A DNA stretch of 64,000 nucleotides from Nocardioides sp. HDW12B (GTDB lineage Bacteria > Actinomycetota > Actinomycetes > Propionibacteriales > Nocardioidaceae): contig NZ_CP049867.1 in assembly GCF_011299595.1 (NCBI RefSeq), positions 2,232,001-2,296,000 of the forward strand. The letters run 5' to 3'. Below are positions 54,570 to 63,913 of this stretch, piece by piece (position 1 is the stretch's first letter; the number at the start of each line of letters is the position of its first letter). Under the pieces are notes generated by a model. The model was not told where the DNA came from and did no database searches. It worked only from the letters and a program-made list of their open reading frames with translations. The translations under genes were made by a program, and so were the position numbers.

Positions 54570-56605
54570 TCGAGCTCCTCCTTGGGCTCGGCGTAGCCGG
54601 CGAAGCCCCGGCTCGACTTGGCCTGCTCGTCCTGGCGCATCACGCGCTCCTCGCCGATGTGGGAGGACCGCAGCTGGTAGGGCACCGAGGTGACCATCAC
54701 GCCGGGGGTGAACAGCAGCCGGCCCTTGAGGCGCAGGGCGGTCTGGTTGTGCAGCAGCTGCTCCCACCACCGGCCGACGACGTACTCCGGGATGAAGACG
54801 GCGACGACGCCGCGCGGCTGGGCGTCCTTGATAGCGCGGGTGTACTGCACGATCGGGCGGATCACCTCGCGGTAGGGCGAGTCGAGGATCTTGAGCGGGA
54901 TGTCGATGCCCCGGGCGTCCCACTCGTCGATGATCTTGTCGCGCTCGGCCGGCTCGGTGGCCACCATCACGCCCTCGAGCACGTTGGGGCGGCTGGCCTT
55001 GGCGTAGGCCAGCGCGCGCATCGTGGGCTTGTGCAGCTTGGACACCAGCACGATCGCGTGCACCCGGGTCGGCAGCAGCTGGTCGGTGTCCTCGATCTCC
55101 AGCTCCTCGCCCACGTTGTCGTAGTGGCGGCGGATGCTCTTCATGATCATGAAGAAGGTGCCCATGGCCAGGATCGCGATCCAGGCACCCTCGAGGAACT
55201 TGGTGACCAGCACGATGACGAGCACGACGGCGGTCATGGTCAGCCCGAAGGCGTTGATGAGCCGCGAGCGCATCATCCGGCGACGCTCGGCCGGGTCGGA
55301 CTCGGTCTTCAGGTGCCGCGTCCAGTGCCGGATCATGCCGAGCTGGCTGAGGTTGAAGGAGACGAAGACGCCGACGATGTAGAGCTGGATCAGGCGCGTC
55401 ACCTGGGCGTCGAAGGCCACGATGAGCACGCAGGCCATGCCGGCCAGGATCAGGATGCCGTTGCTGTAGGCGAGGCGGTCGCCACGCGAGCCCAGCTGGC
55501 GCGGCAGGAAGCCGTCCTTGGCGAGGATCGAGCCGAGCACCGGGAAGCCGTTGAAGGCGGTGTTGGCTGCCAGCACCAGGATGACGCCGGTCATCGCGAC
55601 GACGAAGTAGAAGGCCGGGTCGAAGCCGTCGAAGATGCCGCGGGCGAGCTGGGAGATCACCGTGTGCTGCTCGTAGGACTCGGGCAGCGGCGAGCCGTCG
55701 GGCAGGCGGAGCCGGTCGAGCTCGCGCGGGTCGACGTACTTCAGGCCCGTCTCGCGGGCCAGGTTGATGATGCTCATGATCATCGTGATCGACAGCACGC
55801 CCAGCAGCAGCAGCGTGGTGGCGGCGTTGCGGCTCTTGGGCTTCTGGAAGGCCGGCACCCCGTTGGAGATCGCCTCGACCCCGGTCAGCGCCGCGCACCC
55901 GGAGGAGAAGGCCCGCGCCAGCAGGAACACCAGGGCGAAGGTGGTGATCGTGCCCTCGTAGCCCTCGGCCTCGATCAGGCGCAGGTCCGCCGACTCCACC
56001 TCGGGGGTGTCGCCGATCGCGATGCGCACCGCGCCCCAGGCCGCCATGCCGAAGACCGCGATCATGAAGCCGTACGTCGGGATCGCGAACCAGCTGCCCG
56101 ACTCCTTGACCCCGCGGAGGTTGAGCGTGGCCAGCAGCGCGACCAGCAGGACGGCGTAGAACGCCTCGTGGCCGTTGACGAACGGGATCGCGGCGGCCGC
56201 GTTGTCGATGCCGGCCGAGATCGAGACCGCGACGGTCAGGACGTAGTCGACCAGCAGCGCGCTGGCCACGGTGACGCCGGCGGTCTGCCCGAGGTTGACC
56301 GAGGCCACCTCGTAGTCGCCGCCGCCGCTGGGGTAGGCGTGCACGTTCTGCCGGTACGACGCGATGACGGCCAGCATGACGACGGCCACCCCGATGGCGA
56401 TCTGCCACGACCACGTGAAGGCGATCCCCGAGCCGGCGAGTCCCAGCATGAGGAAGACCTCGTCGGGGGCGTAGGCGACCGACGAGAGCGCGTCGCTGGC
56501 GAAGACCGGGAGGGCGATGCGCTTGGGGAGCAGCGTCTCCCCGAGCTGGGACGACCTGAGCTTCTGGCCCAAGACGATGCGCTTGGAGACGTCACCTAAA
56601 CCCAC
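54566..56605 (-). CDS. APC family permease
   Basis: 679 aa, GTG start. Around 12 hydrophobic segments, with the APC superfamily pattern: SDALSSVAYAPDEVFLMLGLAGSG at the start, YPSGGGDYEVASVNLG, SSGCAALTGVEAISNGVPAF, then a soluble C-terminal half of about 200 residues (HAIVLVSKLHKPTMRALAYAKA). Possibly a potassium or amino acid transporter; its partner ceoB/ceoC are Trk/KTN proteins next door, which favours K+ (inference). Confidence 0.85.
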   Translation of the reverse strand: MGLGDVSKRIVLGQKLRSSQLGETLLPKRIALPVFASDALSSVAYAPDEVFLMLGLAGSGIAFTWSWQIAIGVAVVMLAVIASYRQNVHAYPSGGGDYEVASVNLGQTAGVTVASALLVDYVLTVAVSISAGIDNAAAAIPFVNGHEAFYAVLLVALLATLNLRGVKESGSWFAIPTYGFMIAVFGMAAWGAVRIAIGDTPEVESADLRLIEAEGYEGTITTFALVFLLARAFSSGCAALTGVEAISNGVPAFQKPKSRNAATTLLLLGVLSITMIMSIINLARETGLKYVDPRELDRLRLPDGSPLPESYEQHTVISQLARGIFDGFDPAFYFVVAMTGVILVLAANTAFNGFPVLGSILAKDGFLPRQLGSRGDRLAYSNGILILAGMACVLIVAFDAQVTRLIQLYIVGVFVSFNLSQLGMIRHWTRHLKTESDPAERRRMMRSRLINAFGLTMTAVVLVIVLVTKFLEGAWIAILAMGTFFMIMKSIRRHYDNVGEELEIEDTDQLLPTRVHAIVLVSKLHKPTMRALAYAKASRPNVLEGVMVATEPAERDKIIDEWDARGIDIPLKILDSPYREVIRPIVQYTRAIKDAQPRGVVAVFIPEYVVGRWWEQLLHNQTALRLKGRLLFTPGVMVTSVPYQLRSSHIGEERVMRQDEQAKSSRGFAGYAEPKEELD

Positions 56606-56678
56606 GACAGGCAAGGCTAGGGCATGGCACGCACGGGACCGGCCTTCCGGGGCCTTCCACCGGTGTAGCGTTCGGCGC

Positions 56679-57341
56679 GTGCATGTGGTGATCATGGGAT
56701 GCGGCCGCGTCGGCAGCACGCTTGCCCGCAGTCTCGAGGAGCGCGACCACACGGTCTCGGTCATCGACAGCAACGCCGACTCGTTCCGCCGCCTGGGTCC
56801 CGGGTTCGGAGGTCGCAAGGTGATGGGGGTCGGATTCGACCGCGAGGTCCTCACCGAGGCCGGCATCGACCGGGCCGATGCCTTCGCCGCGGTCTCCAGC
56901 GGCGACAACTCCAACATCATCGCCGCCCGCGTGGCCCGCGAGACCTTCGGCATCCAGCGCGTCGTGGCCCGCATCTACGACCCGGGCCGCGCCGAGGTCT
57001 ACCAGCGGCTCGGCATCACCACGGTGGCCACCGTGAAGTGGACCGCCGACCAGGTGCTCCGACGGCTGCTGCCGGTCGGCGCCGAGCCCGACTTCCGCGA
57101 CCCCAGCGGCACGATCCGGCTCGACGCGATCATGGTCAACGAGCGGTGGACGGGCCACCGCACCGTGCAGTTCCAGGAGCAGAGCGGCTCCCGCATCGCC
57201 TGGATCGACCGGCTCGGCGAGGGCATCCTCCCGACCCGCGAGAGCGTGATGCAGGAGGGCGACCTGCTCCACCTGGTCATGCGCGAGGAGAACGCCCAGC
57301 ACGTCTTCGACGTGTTCGAGCAGGGACCGGAGGCAGACTGA
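56679..57341 (+). CDS. ceoB: TrkA/KtrA-family K+ uptake regulatory protein, CeoB
   Basis: 220 aa, GTG start. RCK N-terminal Rossmann domain: VHVVIMGCGRVGSTLARSLEERDH, DSNADSF; RCK_C domain at about 140-215. RCK proteins bind NAD(H) or nucleotides and gate K+ transporters. Divergent from the APC permease and translationally coupled with the next gene (TGATG). Confidence 0.92.
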   Translation: MHVVIMGCGRVGSTLARSLEERDHTVSVIDSNADSFRRLGPGFGGRKVMGVGFDREVLTEAGIDRADAFAAVSSGDNSNIIAARVARETFGIQRVVARIYDPGRAEVYQRLGITTVATVKWTADQVLRRLLPVGAEPDFRDPSGTIRLDAIMVNERWTGHRTVQFQEQSGSRIAWIDRLGEGILPTRESVMQEGDLLHLVMREENAQHVFDVFEQGPEAD

Positions 57342-58015
57342 TGCGCGTCGCCATCGCCGGGGCGGGTGCCGTCGGGCGCTCCATCGCCCGGGAGCTCATC
57401 GAGAACGGTCACCAGGTGCTGCTCATCGACAAGGAGCCGCGCGCCATCAGCCCCGACCGGGTCGCCGACGCCGAGTGGCTGCTGGCTGACTCCTGCGAGC
57501 TGTCGTCGCTCGAGGAGGCCCGGCTCGAGACCTGCGACGTCGTGATCGCCGCCACCGGCGACGACAAGGCCAACCTCGTCACCTCGCTGCTCGCGAAGAC
57601 CGAGTTCGCCGTCCCCCGCACCGTCGGCCGGGTCAACCACCCCTCCAACGAGTGGCTGTTCACCGAGGCCTGGGGCGTCGACGTCAACGTCTCGACGCCG
57701 CGCATCATGTCCGCCCTGGTCGAGGAGGCGGTGACGATCGGCGACGTGGTCCGGCTCTTCACCTTCCGCCAGGGCAACGCCAACCTCGTCGAGATGACGC
57801 TGCCCCCGGGCTCGCCGTACGTCGGGAAGCCGTGCGGCCTGATCCCCTGGCCGGAGAACTGCGCCCTGGTGACCATCCTGCGCGACGGCCAGGTCTACAC
57901 CCCGACCTCGGAGCAGCCGATCGAGGACGGCGACGAGCTGCTCTTCGTCGCCTCGCCGGAGTCCGAGTCGGAGATCGAGCACCTGCTCAACCCCGACCAC
58001 GAGACCAGCCGCTGA
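57341..58015 (+). CDS. ceoC: TrkA/KtrA-family K+ uptake regulatory protein, CeoC
   Basis: 224 aa. RCK domain with MRVAIAGAGAVGRSIAREL, DKEPRAISPDR, VVIAATGDDKANLVTSLL; C-terminal RCK_C domain at about 140-215 (PPGSPYVGKPCGLIPW). Paralogue of ceoB; both likely assemble as a ring on a K+ transporter. Its stop is two codons before the convergent DUF3159 gene. Confidence 0.92.
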   Translation: MRVAIAGAGAVGRSIARELIENGHQVLLIDKEPRAISPDRVADAEWLLADSCELSSLEEARLETCDVVIAATGDDKANLVTSLLAKTEFAVPRTVGRVNHPSNEWLFTEAWGVDVNVSTPRIMSALVEEAVTIGDVVRLFTFRQGNANLVEMTLPPGSPYVGKPCGLIPWPENCALVTILRDGQVYTPTSEQPIEDGDELLFVASPESESEIEHLLNPDHETSR

Positions 58016-58019
58016 CCCC

Positions 58020-58808
58020 TCAGGTCGCGGGGCGGGCCGGGCTGGTGCCTGGGTCCGTGACCGGCGTCCGGTCACGGGTGAGCAGCCACGCCATCAGTGC
58101 CAGCGCGGAGAGCTGCAGCGGCCAGCCCATGACCACCTTGGCCAGGCCCAGCGCGGTCACGTAGGGGTCGGCGTCGTCGGCGGCCCGGCCCCCGAGGTAG
58201 ATCGGCAGCTGCACGGCGACGCGGATGACGCACGGCATCACCAGCACCCAGGTCAGGGTGCTGCACAGACGCACGATCTGCTTGTCCTTGCGCCAGGCGA
58301 GGGGGTCCTCGGAGACCGCGCCGACCATCAGGCCGACCGCGGGCGTGCGCGTGAGGATGCTCAGCACCATGAGTCCGGCGTAGACGGCGTTGTAGATGAT
58401 GCCGGGCACGAAGTAGGCCAGGGCCTGCTGGGAGGCGTCCCCGCCGTTGCGCCCGCCGAGCCACACGAAGAGGCATCCGACGCCGATGCCGACGAGCGCG
58501 TTGAGCACGAACTGCACGCTGCTGCGCTGCACGAGGCGCACCACGAGCAGCGCCAGCGCGATGGTCACGCTCAGCCCGATGGCGAGGCGGAGGTCCTTGG
58601 TGGTGACGAAGGTCAGCGTGAAGGTGATGGTGGGCGCGGCGGCCTCGAGCATGCCGCGCCGTCCGCCGAGCGCCCGGGACAGCTGCTGACGCACGACCGC
58701 CTCGACGGTGCCGACGTCGACGTGGTGCTCCCCCGCGGCCGTCTCCCCCGGGCCGGTGCCGGGATCGTGCGTCGTCGCCCCGGTCGGCGTGGTCGAGGAG
58801 TCCGTCAT
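58020..58808 (-). CDS. DUF3159 family membrane protein
   Basis: 262 aa. Acidic/Thr-rich N-terminus (about 1-45), then LSRALGGRRGMLEAAAPTITFTLTFVTTKD and about six helices. Conserved actinobacterial family (Rv2693c) of unknown role, always in this neighbourhood. Its ATG at 58808 overlaps the TGA of the OB-fold gene. Confidence 0.88.
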   Translation of the reverse strand: MTDSSTTPTGATTHDPGTGPGETAAGEHHVDVGTVEAVVRQQLSRALGGRRGMLEAAAPTITFTLTFVTTKDLRLAIGLSVTIALALLVVRLVQRSSVQFVLNALVGIGVGCLFVWLGGRNGGDASQQALAYFVPGIIYNAVYAGLMVLSILTRTPAVGLMVGAVSEDPLAWRKDKQIVRLCSTLTWVLVMPCVIRVAVQLPIYLGGRAADDADPYVTALGLAKVVMGWPLQLSALALMAWLLTRDRTPVTDPGTSPARPAT

Positions 58809-59185
58809 CAGGCGCGGAGCTCGTAGCGCGGGTTGAACATGACGCGCTTGCGGTCCTGCAACCCGAGCCGGCCGATCACCTTGATCGAGCGTCCCGGCTC
58901 GACGCCCGTGATGCGTCGGCGGCCCAGCCACACCAGCGTGATGGTGCCGCTGCCGTCGTACATCTCGGCCTCGAGGGCGGGGACGCCGCCCCGGGGACGG
59001 AGCGTGACCGTGCGCAGCGTGCCCTGGAGCATCACGCGGTCGCGGTCGGTGGCGTCGGAGATCGGGCAGCAGCCGGCCTTGACCGTCGTGGTCCGCAGCT
59101 CCTTGGCGTCCTTCGACGTGGGGCTGGCCCACCGGTTCAGGGTGCTGCGCAGGCTCGCACGTGGGGTGCCCGATCGCTGGCTCAT
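58808..59185 (-). CDS. OB-fold nucleic-acid-binding domain protein
   Basis: 125 aa, ATG 59185. Basic N-terminus, CCPISDATDRDRVMLQGTLRTVTLRP and MYDGSGTITLVWLGRRRITGV form the OB strands, then GLQDRKRVMFNPRYEL. Corresponds to mycobacterial Rv2694c. Possibly tRNA- or ssDNA-binding; the role is unproven. Confidence 0.85.
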   Translation of the reverse strand: MSQRSGTPRASLRSTLNRWASPTSKDAKELRTTTVKAGCCPISDATDRDRVMLQGTLRTVTLRPRGGVPALEAEMYDGSGTITLVWLGRRRITGVEPGRSIKVIGRLGLQDRKRVMFNPRYELRA

Positions 59186-59209
59186 GCTGTCCACTTTACT
59201 GACCCCGTG

Positions 59210-59914
59210 TCAGGACGGGGAGGGCCCTGGGTCACGGTCCGAGGCTTGGTCAGCACCCTGGTCGGGCGCGCGGCGCGCGGTCGGCGGCAGCCGCAGCGGC
59301 AGGGCGTCCCCGGGGGGCATCGGGCCCGTCCCGCGGACCACGACGACCTCGCGCAGCGCACGCTCCAGGGAGCCGTCCTCGTCGAAGCGCTGGGCCGGCC
59401 GACCGAATGCCGTCACCCGCAGCAGCCACCGGGGTCCCGCGACGCCCCACACCGCCGACCGCTGGGTCACGCCCGCCCCCTGCTCGTCGGTGGTGCTCAG
59501 AACGAGCTGGAGCGCCGGGCCGAACGGTCCCTCGACCTCGGTGGCGGTGCCGCCCCGGCGGGCGGCGTCGGCCGCGAGGCGGGGGCGCAGGTCGGCCCAC
59601 ATGTCCTCGTTGCGCGGGGCGGCGAAGGGGCGCAACTCCATCGCGCCGTCCTGGGCCACGAGCATGACGGCGATGACCTGCTGCGAGGCCTCGTCGACCT
59701 GCAGGCGCACCTCCAGGGACGGGTCGCCCTTGACGAGCAGCCCGCCGAGGTCGATGCGGTCGGTGTCGCCCTCGACCGAGCGCTCCGAGGAGTCCCACGG
59801 TCCGTGGGCCCGGTGGTCCGGCGCCGCGGTGGGGTCCACCGGTGCGGCACCCTCTCCGGTCGTCGGGTCCAGGGCCCCCTCCGGGGTCACCTCGTTCTTG
59901 CGGCGCCGTCTCAT
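59210..59914 (-). CDS. DUF3710 domain protein
   Basis: 234 aa, ATG 59914 overlapping the dut stop. [17 protein letters not shown]-terminus, then the DUF3710 core [49 protein letters not shown] and WRLRV-like [11 protein letters not shown]. Rv2696c homologue by position. C-terminus is Arg/Asp/Pro rich and disordered. No function known. Confidence 0.87.
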   Translation of the reverse strand: MRRRRKNEVTPEGALDPTTGEGAAPVDPTAAPDHRAHGPWDSSERSVEGDTDRIDLGGLLVKGDPSLEVRLQVDEASQQVIAVMLVAQDGAMELRPFAAPRNEDMWADLRPRLAADAARRGGTATEVEGPFGPALQLVLSTTDEQGAGVTQRSAVWGVAGPRWLLRVTAFGRPAQRFDEDGSLERALREVVVVRGTGPMPPGDALPLRLPPTARRAPDQGADQASDRDPGPSPS

Positions 59915-60483
59915 CGGTCTCCTCGCGCGATCGGTCCAGCGGTGGGGTCGGTGCCGGACGCAGGGGTGGGTGCAGGAACAGGTGCGGGGGTGCTTGCAGG
60001 GGTGGCGGTGAAGCCGCCGGTCGAGCCGTGTCCGCCCTCGCCGCGCGCGGAGCCGGGCAGCTGGTCGGTCTCGACGAAGCGGGCCCGGTCGACGCGCTGG
60101 ACGACCAACTGGGCGATGCGGTCCCCGCGGCGCAGCTCGATGGCCTCGTGGTGGTCGAGGTTGACCAGGGCGACCTTGATCTCGCCGCGGTAGCCGGCGT
60201 CCACGGTGCCGGGGGCGTTGACGATCGACAACCCCGACCGGATCGCCAGCCCCGAGCGGGGGTGCACCAGCCCGACGTACCCGTCCGGCAGCGCCAGCGC
60301 CAGGCCTGTGGGCACCAGGGCGCGCTCGCCGGGGGCGAGGCGGACGTCGATGGTGGTGGTCAGGTCGGCGCCGGCGTCGCCGGGGTGCGCGTACGTCGGC
60401 AGCGGCACGTCCGGGTCGAGGCGGCGCACCGGGACGGGCACGGCGACGCCGGCACCGTCCGGGGGTCCCTGGGGCGTCGACAT
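59911..60483 (-). CDS. dut: dUTPase with unusual C-terminal tail
   Basis: 190 aa, longer than the usual about 150. All five motifs present: [29 protein letters not shown] and [12 protein letters not shown] (about 145-156). The last motif normally ends the protein; here about 32 more residues rich in Pro/Ala/Thr ([12 protein letters not shown]) follow. Hydrolyses dUTP to dUMP, preventing uracil misincorporation. Start at ATG 60483. Confidence 0.94.
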   Translation of the reverse strand: MSTPQGPPDGAGVAVPVPVRRLDPDVPLPTYAHPGDAGADLTTTIDVRLAPGERALVPTGLALALPDGYVGLVHPRSGLAIRSGLSIVNAPGTVDAGYRGEIKVALVNLDHHEAIELRRGDRIAQLVVQRVDRARFVETDQLPGSARGEGGHGSTGGFTATPASTPAPVPAPTPASGTDPTAGPIARGDR

Positions 60484-60528
60484 GGGTCACACCCTAGGCC
60501 TGCCGAGCAGGGTGACAGACTTCGACCC

Positions 60529-60975
60529 ATGGAGGAGGCGTACGTCGAGCGGCTGTCGGTGCCGCTGCGGTGGTGGGCCCTCGCGGTGATGTTCTGGGCC
60601 ACCCTCCTGCTCGCCTTCCTCATCGCGATGCCGCCGCTGGCGGCGGTCGCCCTGGTCGCGGCGCTGACCGCGCTGAACGCCCTGTTCTTCCTGTCGTGGG
60701 GGCGCGCGGAGGTCAGCCTCCTCGACGGTGTCTTCCGCGCCGGGCGGGCCTCGATCCCCGCGCACCTGCTGGGCGGCGCCGAGCCGCTGGACGAGGAGGC
60801 CACCCGCCGGGTGGTGGGGGTCGACGCCGACGCCCGGGCCTACCTGCTGCTCCGTCCCTACGTCGGCCGCGCGGTGCGGGTGCGGGTCGAGGACCCGGCC
60901 GACCCGACGCCGTACTGGGTGGTCGCGACGCGCCACCCCGGCACCCTGGCCGCCTGCCTCAACGGCACGGCCTGA
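60529..60975 (+). CDS. DUF3093 family membrane protein
   Basis: 148 aa with two N-terminal helices (about 14-50: WALAVMFWATLLLAFLIAM). Then AEVSLLDGVFRAGRASIPAHLLGGAEPLDEEATR and ARAYLLLRPYVGRAV, the DUF3093 core, like Rv2698. Divergent from dut. Function unknown. Confidence 0.86.
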   Translation: MEEAYVERLSVPLRWWALAVMFWATLLLAFLIAMPPLAAVALVAALTALNALFFLSWGRAEVSLLDGVFRAGRASIPAHLLGGAEPLDEEATRRVVGVDADARAYLLLRPYVGRAVRVRVEDPADPTPYWVVATRHPGTLAACLNGTA

Positions 60976-61131
60976 CCCCTGGCCGGTCCGGTGGGGCGCG
61001 GTTCGTACCAGCGCACCCGGGGCAGGGTCACAGGACGGGACGGAGTGGCAGACTCGTCGCCGTTCCCCCGTCACGACCGCGACGTACCGCGGCCCCCACC
61101 CCTCAGCCCTCGGGCGACTGAAAGGAACTCG

Positions 61132-61410
61132 ATGTCCGGCAAGAGTCAGAACGCGGCAGCACTGGTCATGACCCTCGGCGCGACCGCGGCGGCGAAGAAG
61201 GTCGCCGACAGCGTCTGGAAGGCGGGGTCCAAGGGCAAGACGCCCCCGACCGACCCGACCGATCCCGACGTCGAGCTGCGCGAGGCCATCCTGTTCGCCG
61301 TCATCAGCGGCGTCGTGGTGAGCGTCGCCCGCACCTTCCTGGCGCGCAAGCTGGCGGCGCGTGAGCGTCGCGAGCTCCGCGCGGAGCGCTCGGCCCTGCC
61401 CCAGCGCTGA
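61132..61410 (+). CDS. DUF4235 family protein
   Basis: 92 aa. MSGKSQNAAALVMTLGATAAAKKVADSVW (helix), then DPDVELREAILFAVISGVVVSVARTFLARKLA, giving two probable membrane helices. Matches the DUF4235 pattern (KKVADSVWK...DPDVELREA). Ribosome site AAAGGAA precedes ATG. Unknown role. Confidence 0.82.
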   Translation: MSGKSQNAAALVMTLGATAAAKKVADSVWKAGSKGKTPPTDPTDPDVELREAILFAVISGVVVSVARTFLARKLAARERRELRAERSALPQR

Positions 61411-61429
61411 CGGGCCCCGAGAAGCGTGG

Positions 61430-61456
61430 AGCCCGGGTCCGTCACGGACCCGGGCT
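61430..61456. terminator. Hairpin between convergent DUF4235 and DUF4193 genes
   Basis: Perfect 12-base stem AGCCCGGGTCCG (61430-61441) and CGGACCCGGGCT (61445-61456) with a three-base loop, between two convergent genes. Strong GC stem, plausible bidirectional terminator. Confidence 0.7.
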
Positions 61457-61468
61457 CGCGTGCGTGGA

Positions 61469-61759
61469 TCAGGCGCAGTCCTTGCAGATCATCTTCTTCT
61501 CGTCCGCGAGCTGGCTGCGGTGGTGCACCAGGAAGCAGCTCATGCAGGTGAACTCGTCCTCCTGGCGCGGGCGGACCTCGACGGCCAGCTCCTCGTGGGA
61601 CAGGTCGGCGCCGGGCAGCTCGAAGGCCTCGGCGGCCTCCGTCTCGTCCTCGTCGACCTTGCCCGAGTTCTTGTCGTGCCGGCGTGCCTTGAGCTCCTCG
61701 ATGCTCTCCTCGCTCGACTCGTCGTCGGTCTTGCGGGGGGCGTCGTAGTCGGTTGCCAT
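61469..61759 (-). CDS. DUF4193 zinc-ribbon-like protein
   Basis: 96 aa. Acidic N-terminal half with ESSEESIEELKARRHDKNSGKVDEDE; C-terminal Cys-rich ribbon FTCMSCFLVHHRSQLADEKKMICKDCA, giving four Cys ligands (CxxC ... CxxC). Conserved in Actinobacteria (Rv2699c). Fits a transcription-associated small protein, unproven. Confidence 0.93.
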   Translation of the reverse strand: MATDYDAPRKTDDESSEESIEELKARRHDKNSGKVDEDETEAAEAFELPGADLSHEELAVEVRPRQEDEFTCMSCFLVHHRSQLADEKKMICKDCA

Positions 61760-61857
61760 GACGGTGTCTCCTGACCCGGGTCACCGGGTTCTCGAACGTG
61801 GGTGGTTCCTGGGGGCTGCGCGAGGCCCGGGTGCAGGCCCTGGTGGGTGGCGCGGTG

Positions 61858-62733
61858 TCACCCTAGAGCATCGGGCAAGCCCTCCGGACCACCCTCAGGG
61901 CGGCGGTCGTCCACCGGCGCCAGGAAGCCGCACTCGGTGATCACCGCCAGGGTGTCGTCGTGGCCGTCGGCAGGCGTGCAGAGCACCGCCTCCATGCCCC
62001 CGACCCCCGTGTGCAGGCTCACACGGGCGCCGGCCTCCTCGGCCACCAGCGAGGCGGCGGCGCGGTCCCACAGGTGCAGCCCCTCCTCGATGTAGGCGTC
62101 GGCCCGGCCGGCGGCGACGGTGCACAGGTCGAGGGCGGCCGAGCCCTGCCGGCGGACGTCGCGGACCCGGCTCAGCAGCTGCCGCACGGCGTCGCCCTGG
62201 AGCTCGCGGATGCGCTGCTGGTACTGGAAGCCGGTGACCACGAGGCGCTCGTTCATCGGGGCGACCTCCCGGACCGCGAGCGGGACGCCGTCCAGGGTGG
62301 CGCCCTGCCCCCGGGCCGCCGCGTAGAGCTGGTCGCGGGTCACGTCGAGCACGGCGCCGGCCAGGGAGACCTCGTCGTCGTCGACCGCGGCCACGCACAC
62401 GGCGTACTGCGGGATGCCGTAGAGGAAGTTGACGGTGCCGTCGATGGGGTCGACGACCCAGGTGATGCCGGTGGCCGACGCGCGCTGGCCACCCTCCTCG
62501 CCGAGGAACCCGTCGTCGGGCCGCAGCTCGCGCAGACGTCGTCCGAGCAGCTCCTCCGCAGCGTGGTCCGCCGCGGTCACCACGTCGGTGCGGCTGGTCT
62601 TGCGGTCCGCGACGCTGACCGGCTGGGCGGCGTGCTCGCGCACGAGCGCGCCGGCCTCGCGGGCGACGGTCTCGGCCACGCGACGCAGCTCGGCCAGCAG
62701 GGCCGGGTCGGTGAGGTCGGGCCGGGCGTTCAC
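61858..62733 (-). CDS. Inositol monophosphatase family protein
   Basis: 291 aa, GTG 62733 overlapping the ferrochelatase stop. Metal-binding motifs: GEEGG at about 88-92, [17 protein letters not shown] at about 101-117, and [18 protein letters not shown] at about 234-251. Hydrolyses inositol-1-phosphate or similar sugar phosphates (SuhB in mycobacteria by position). Exact substrate unproven. Transcribed after hemH. Confidence 0.92.
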   Translation of the reverse strand: MNARPDLTDPALLAELRRVAETVAREAGALVREHAAQPVSVADRKTSRTDVVTAADHAAEELLGRRLRELRPDDGFLGEEGGQRASATGITWVVDPIDGTVNFLYGIPQYAVCVAAVDDDEVSLAGAVLDVTRDQLYAAARGQGATLDGVPLAVREVAPMNERLVVTGFQYQQRIRELQGDAVRQLLSRVRDVRRQGSAALDLCTVAAGRADAYIEEGLHLWDRAAASLVAEEAGARVSLHTGVGGMEAVLCTPADGHDDTLAVITECGFLAPVDDRRPEGGPEGLPDALG

Positions 62734-63887
62734 CGGGTCGCTCCGGCGTCGGAGCCGCACAGTGCCGGCCGTCCGGGCTGGCGGGCGTTGGCGCAGCAGC
62801 CCGGCGGGCAGGTGTCCCAGGAGGGACCCAGGGTGCCGAGCGCGGGGCGCTCGGGCTCCTCCCCCCGCTCGACGGCCGCCCGCTCGAGGACGAGGCGGCG
62901 CACCATCGTGACGAAGCGGGGGTCGACGCCCGCGGTGGCGGCCCGGACGAACGCGACGCCGGCCTCCTCGGCCGCCTCGGCGGCCTCCACGTCGAGGTCG
63001 TAGATGACCTCCATGTGGTCGGCGACGAAGCCGATCGGCACGACGACCACGGCCTTGACGCCCTCGGCGGCCAGCTCGTGGATGCGGTCGCCGACGTCGG
63101 GCTCGAGCCACGGGACACTCGGCGGACCGGAGCGGGAGCAGTAGGTCAGCTCGGCCGGGTAGCGGTGGCCGCTGGCGCTGCGGAGCCGCTCCACGACGAG
63201 GTCGACCACGCTCTGGTGCTGCTGGACGTAGGCGGCGCCCCCGAGGCCGGCGCCGGGCTGCTCGGAGCGGCCGCTGGCGTCGTTCATCGAGGTCGGGATG
63301 GAGTGGGTGACGAACAGGAGGTGGGCCTCGTTGCGGTCGGCGGCCGCCAGGTTGGACAGCGCGTTGAGGGTGGCGTCGACCATGGTCTCGACGAAGCCGG
63401 GGTGGTTGAAGTAGTGCCGCAGCCGGTCCAGCTGCGGTCCCGCGCCCCCCGTGTCAGGACGGGTGTCGGGGAGCGCGGCGACGGCGTCGGCGAGGTTCTC
63501 GCGGTACTGCCGGCAGCCGGAGTAGCTGGAGTAGGCGCTCGTCAGCAGGCAGGCTGCCCGCTGGACGCCGTCGGCGCGCATCTGCGCCAGGGTCTCGGTG
63601 AGGTAGGGGTCCCAGTTGCGGTTGCCCCAGTAGACGGGCAGGTCGAGGCCGGCCCCGGCGAAGTCCTCCCGGACGGCGGCGAGGAACTCGCGGTTCAGGT
63701 CGTTGAGCGGGCTGCGTCCGCCGAAGCGGTAGTAGTGCTCGCCCACCTCCTCCAGCCGCTCCCGCGGGATGCCGCGGCCGCGGGTGACGTTCTCCAGGAA
63801 GGGCACCACGTCCTCGGGCTTCTCGGGGCCGCCGAAGGAGACCAGCAGCAGCGCGTCGTACGGCGAGGGATCGGGCATGGGGCTCAT
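62730..63887 (-). CDS. hemH: Ferrochelatase (coproporphyrin ferrochelatase type)
   Basis: 385 aa from ATG 63887 (another ATG at 63878). [21 protein letters not shown] at the start, [41 protein letters not shown] with the metal-binding His, and [10 protein letters not shown] with Glu. The C-terminus carries cysteines [11 protein letters not shown] ... ALCGSD, likely ligands of a 2Fe-2S cluster as in actinobacterial ferrochelatases. In Actinobacteria, inserts iron into coproporphyrin III in haem synthesis. Confidence 0.95.
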   Translation of the reverse strand: MSPMPDPSPYDALLLVSFGGPEKPEDVVPFLENVTRGRGIPRERLEEVGEHYYRFGGRSPLNDLNREFLAAVREDFAGAGLDLPVYWGNRNWDPYLTETLAQMRADGVQRAACLLTSAYSSYSGCRQYRENLADAVAALPDTRPDTGGAGPQLDRLRHYFNHPGFVETMVDATLNALSNLAAADRNEAHLLFVTHSIPTSMNDASGRSEQPGAGLGGAAYVQQHQSVVDLVVERLRSASGHRYPAELTYCSRSGPPSVPWLEPDVGDRIHELAAEGVKAVVVVPIGFVADHMEVIYDLDVEAAEAAEEAGVAFVRAATAGVDPRFVTMVRRLVLERAAVERGEEPERPALGTLGPSWDTCPPGCCANARQPGRPALCGSDAGATR

Positions 63888-63913
63888 CCTAGGGAGACCT
63901 ACCATGGTCTCTC

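Noticed and set aside
53331-56414. 1027-codon reading of the methyltransferase fused to the permease region
   Set aside because: The upstream part is a wrong frame of the APC gene; an AGGAGG-preceded TTG at 54569 gives the natural start.
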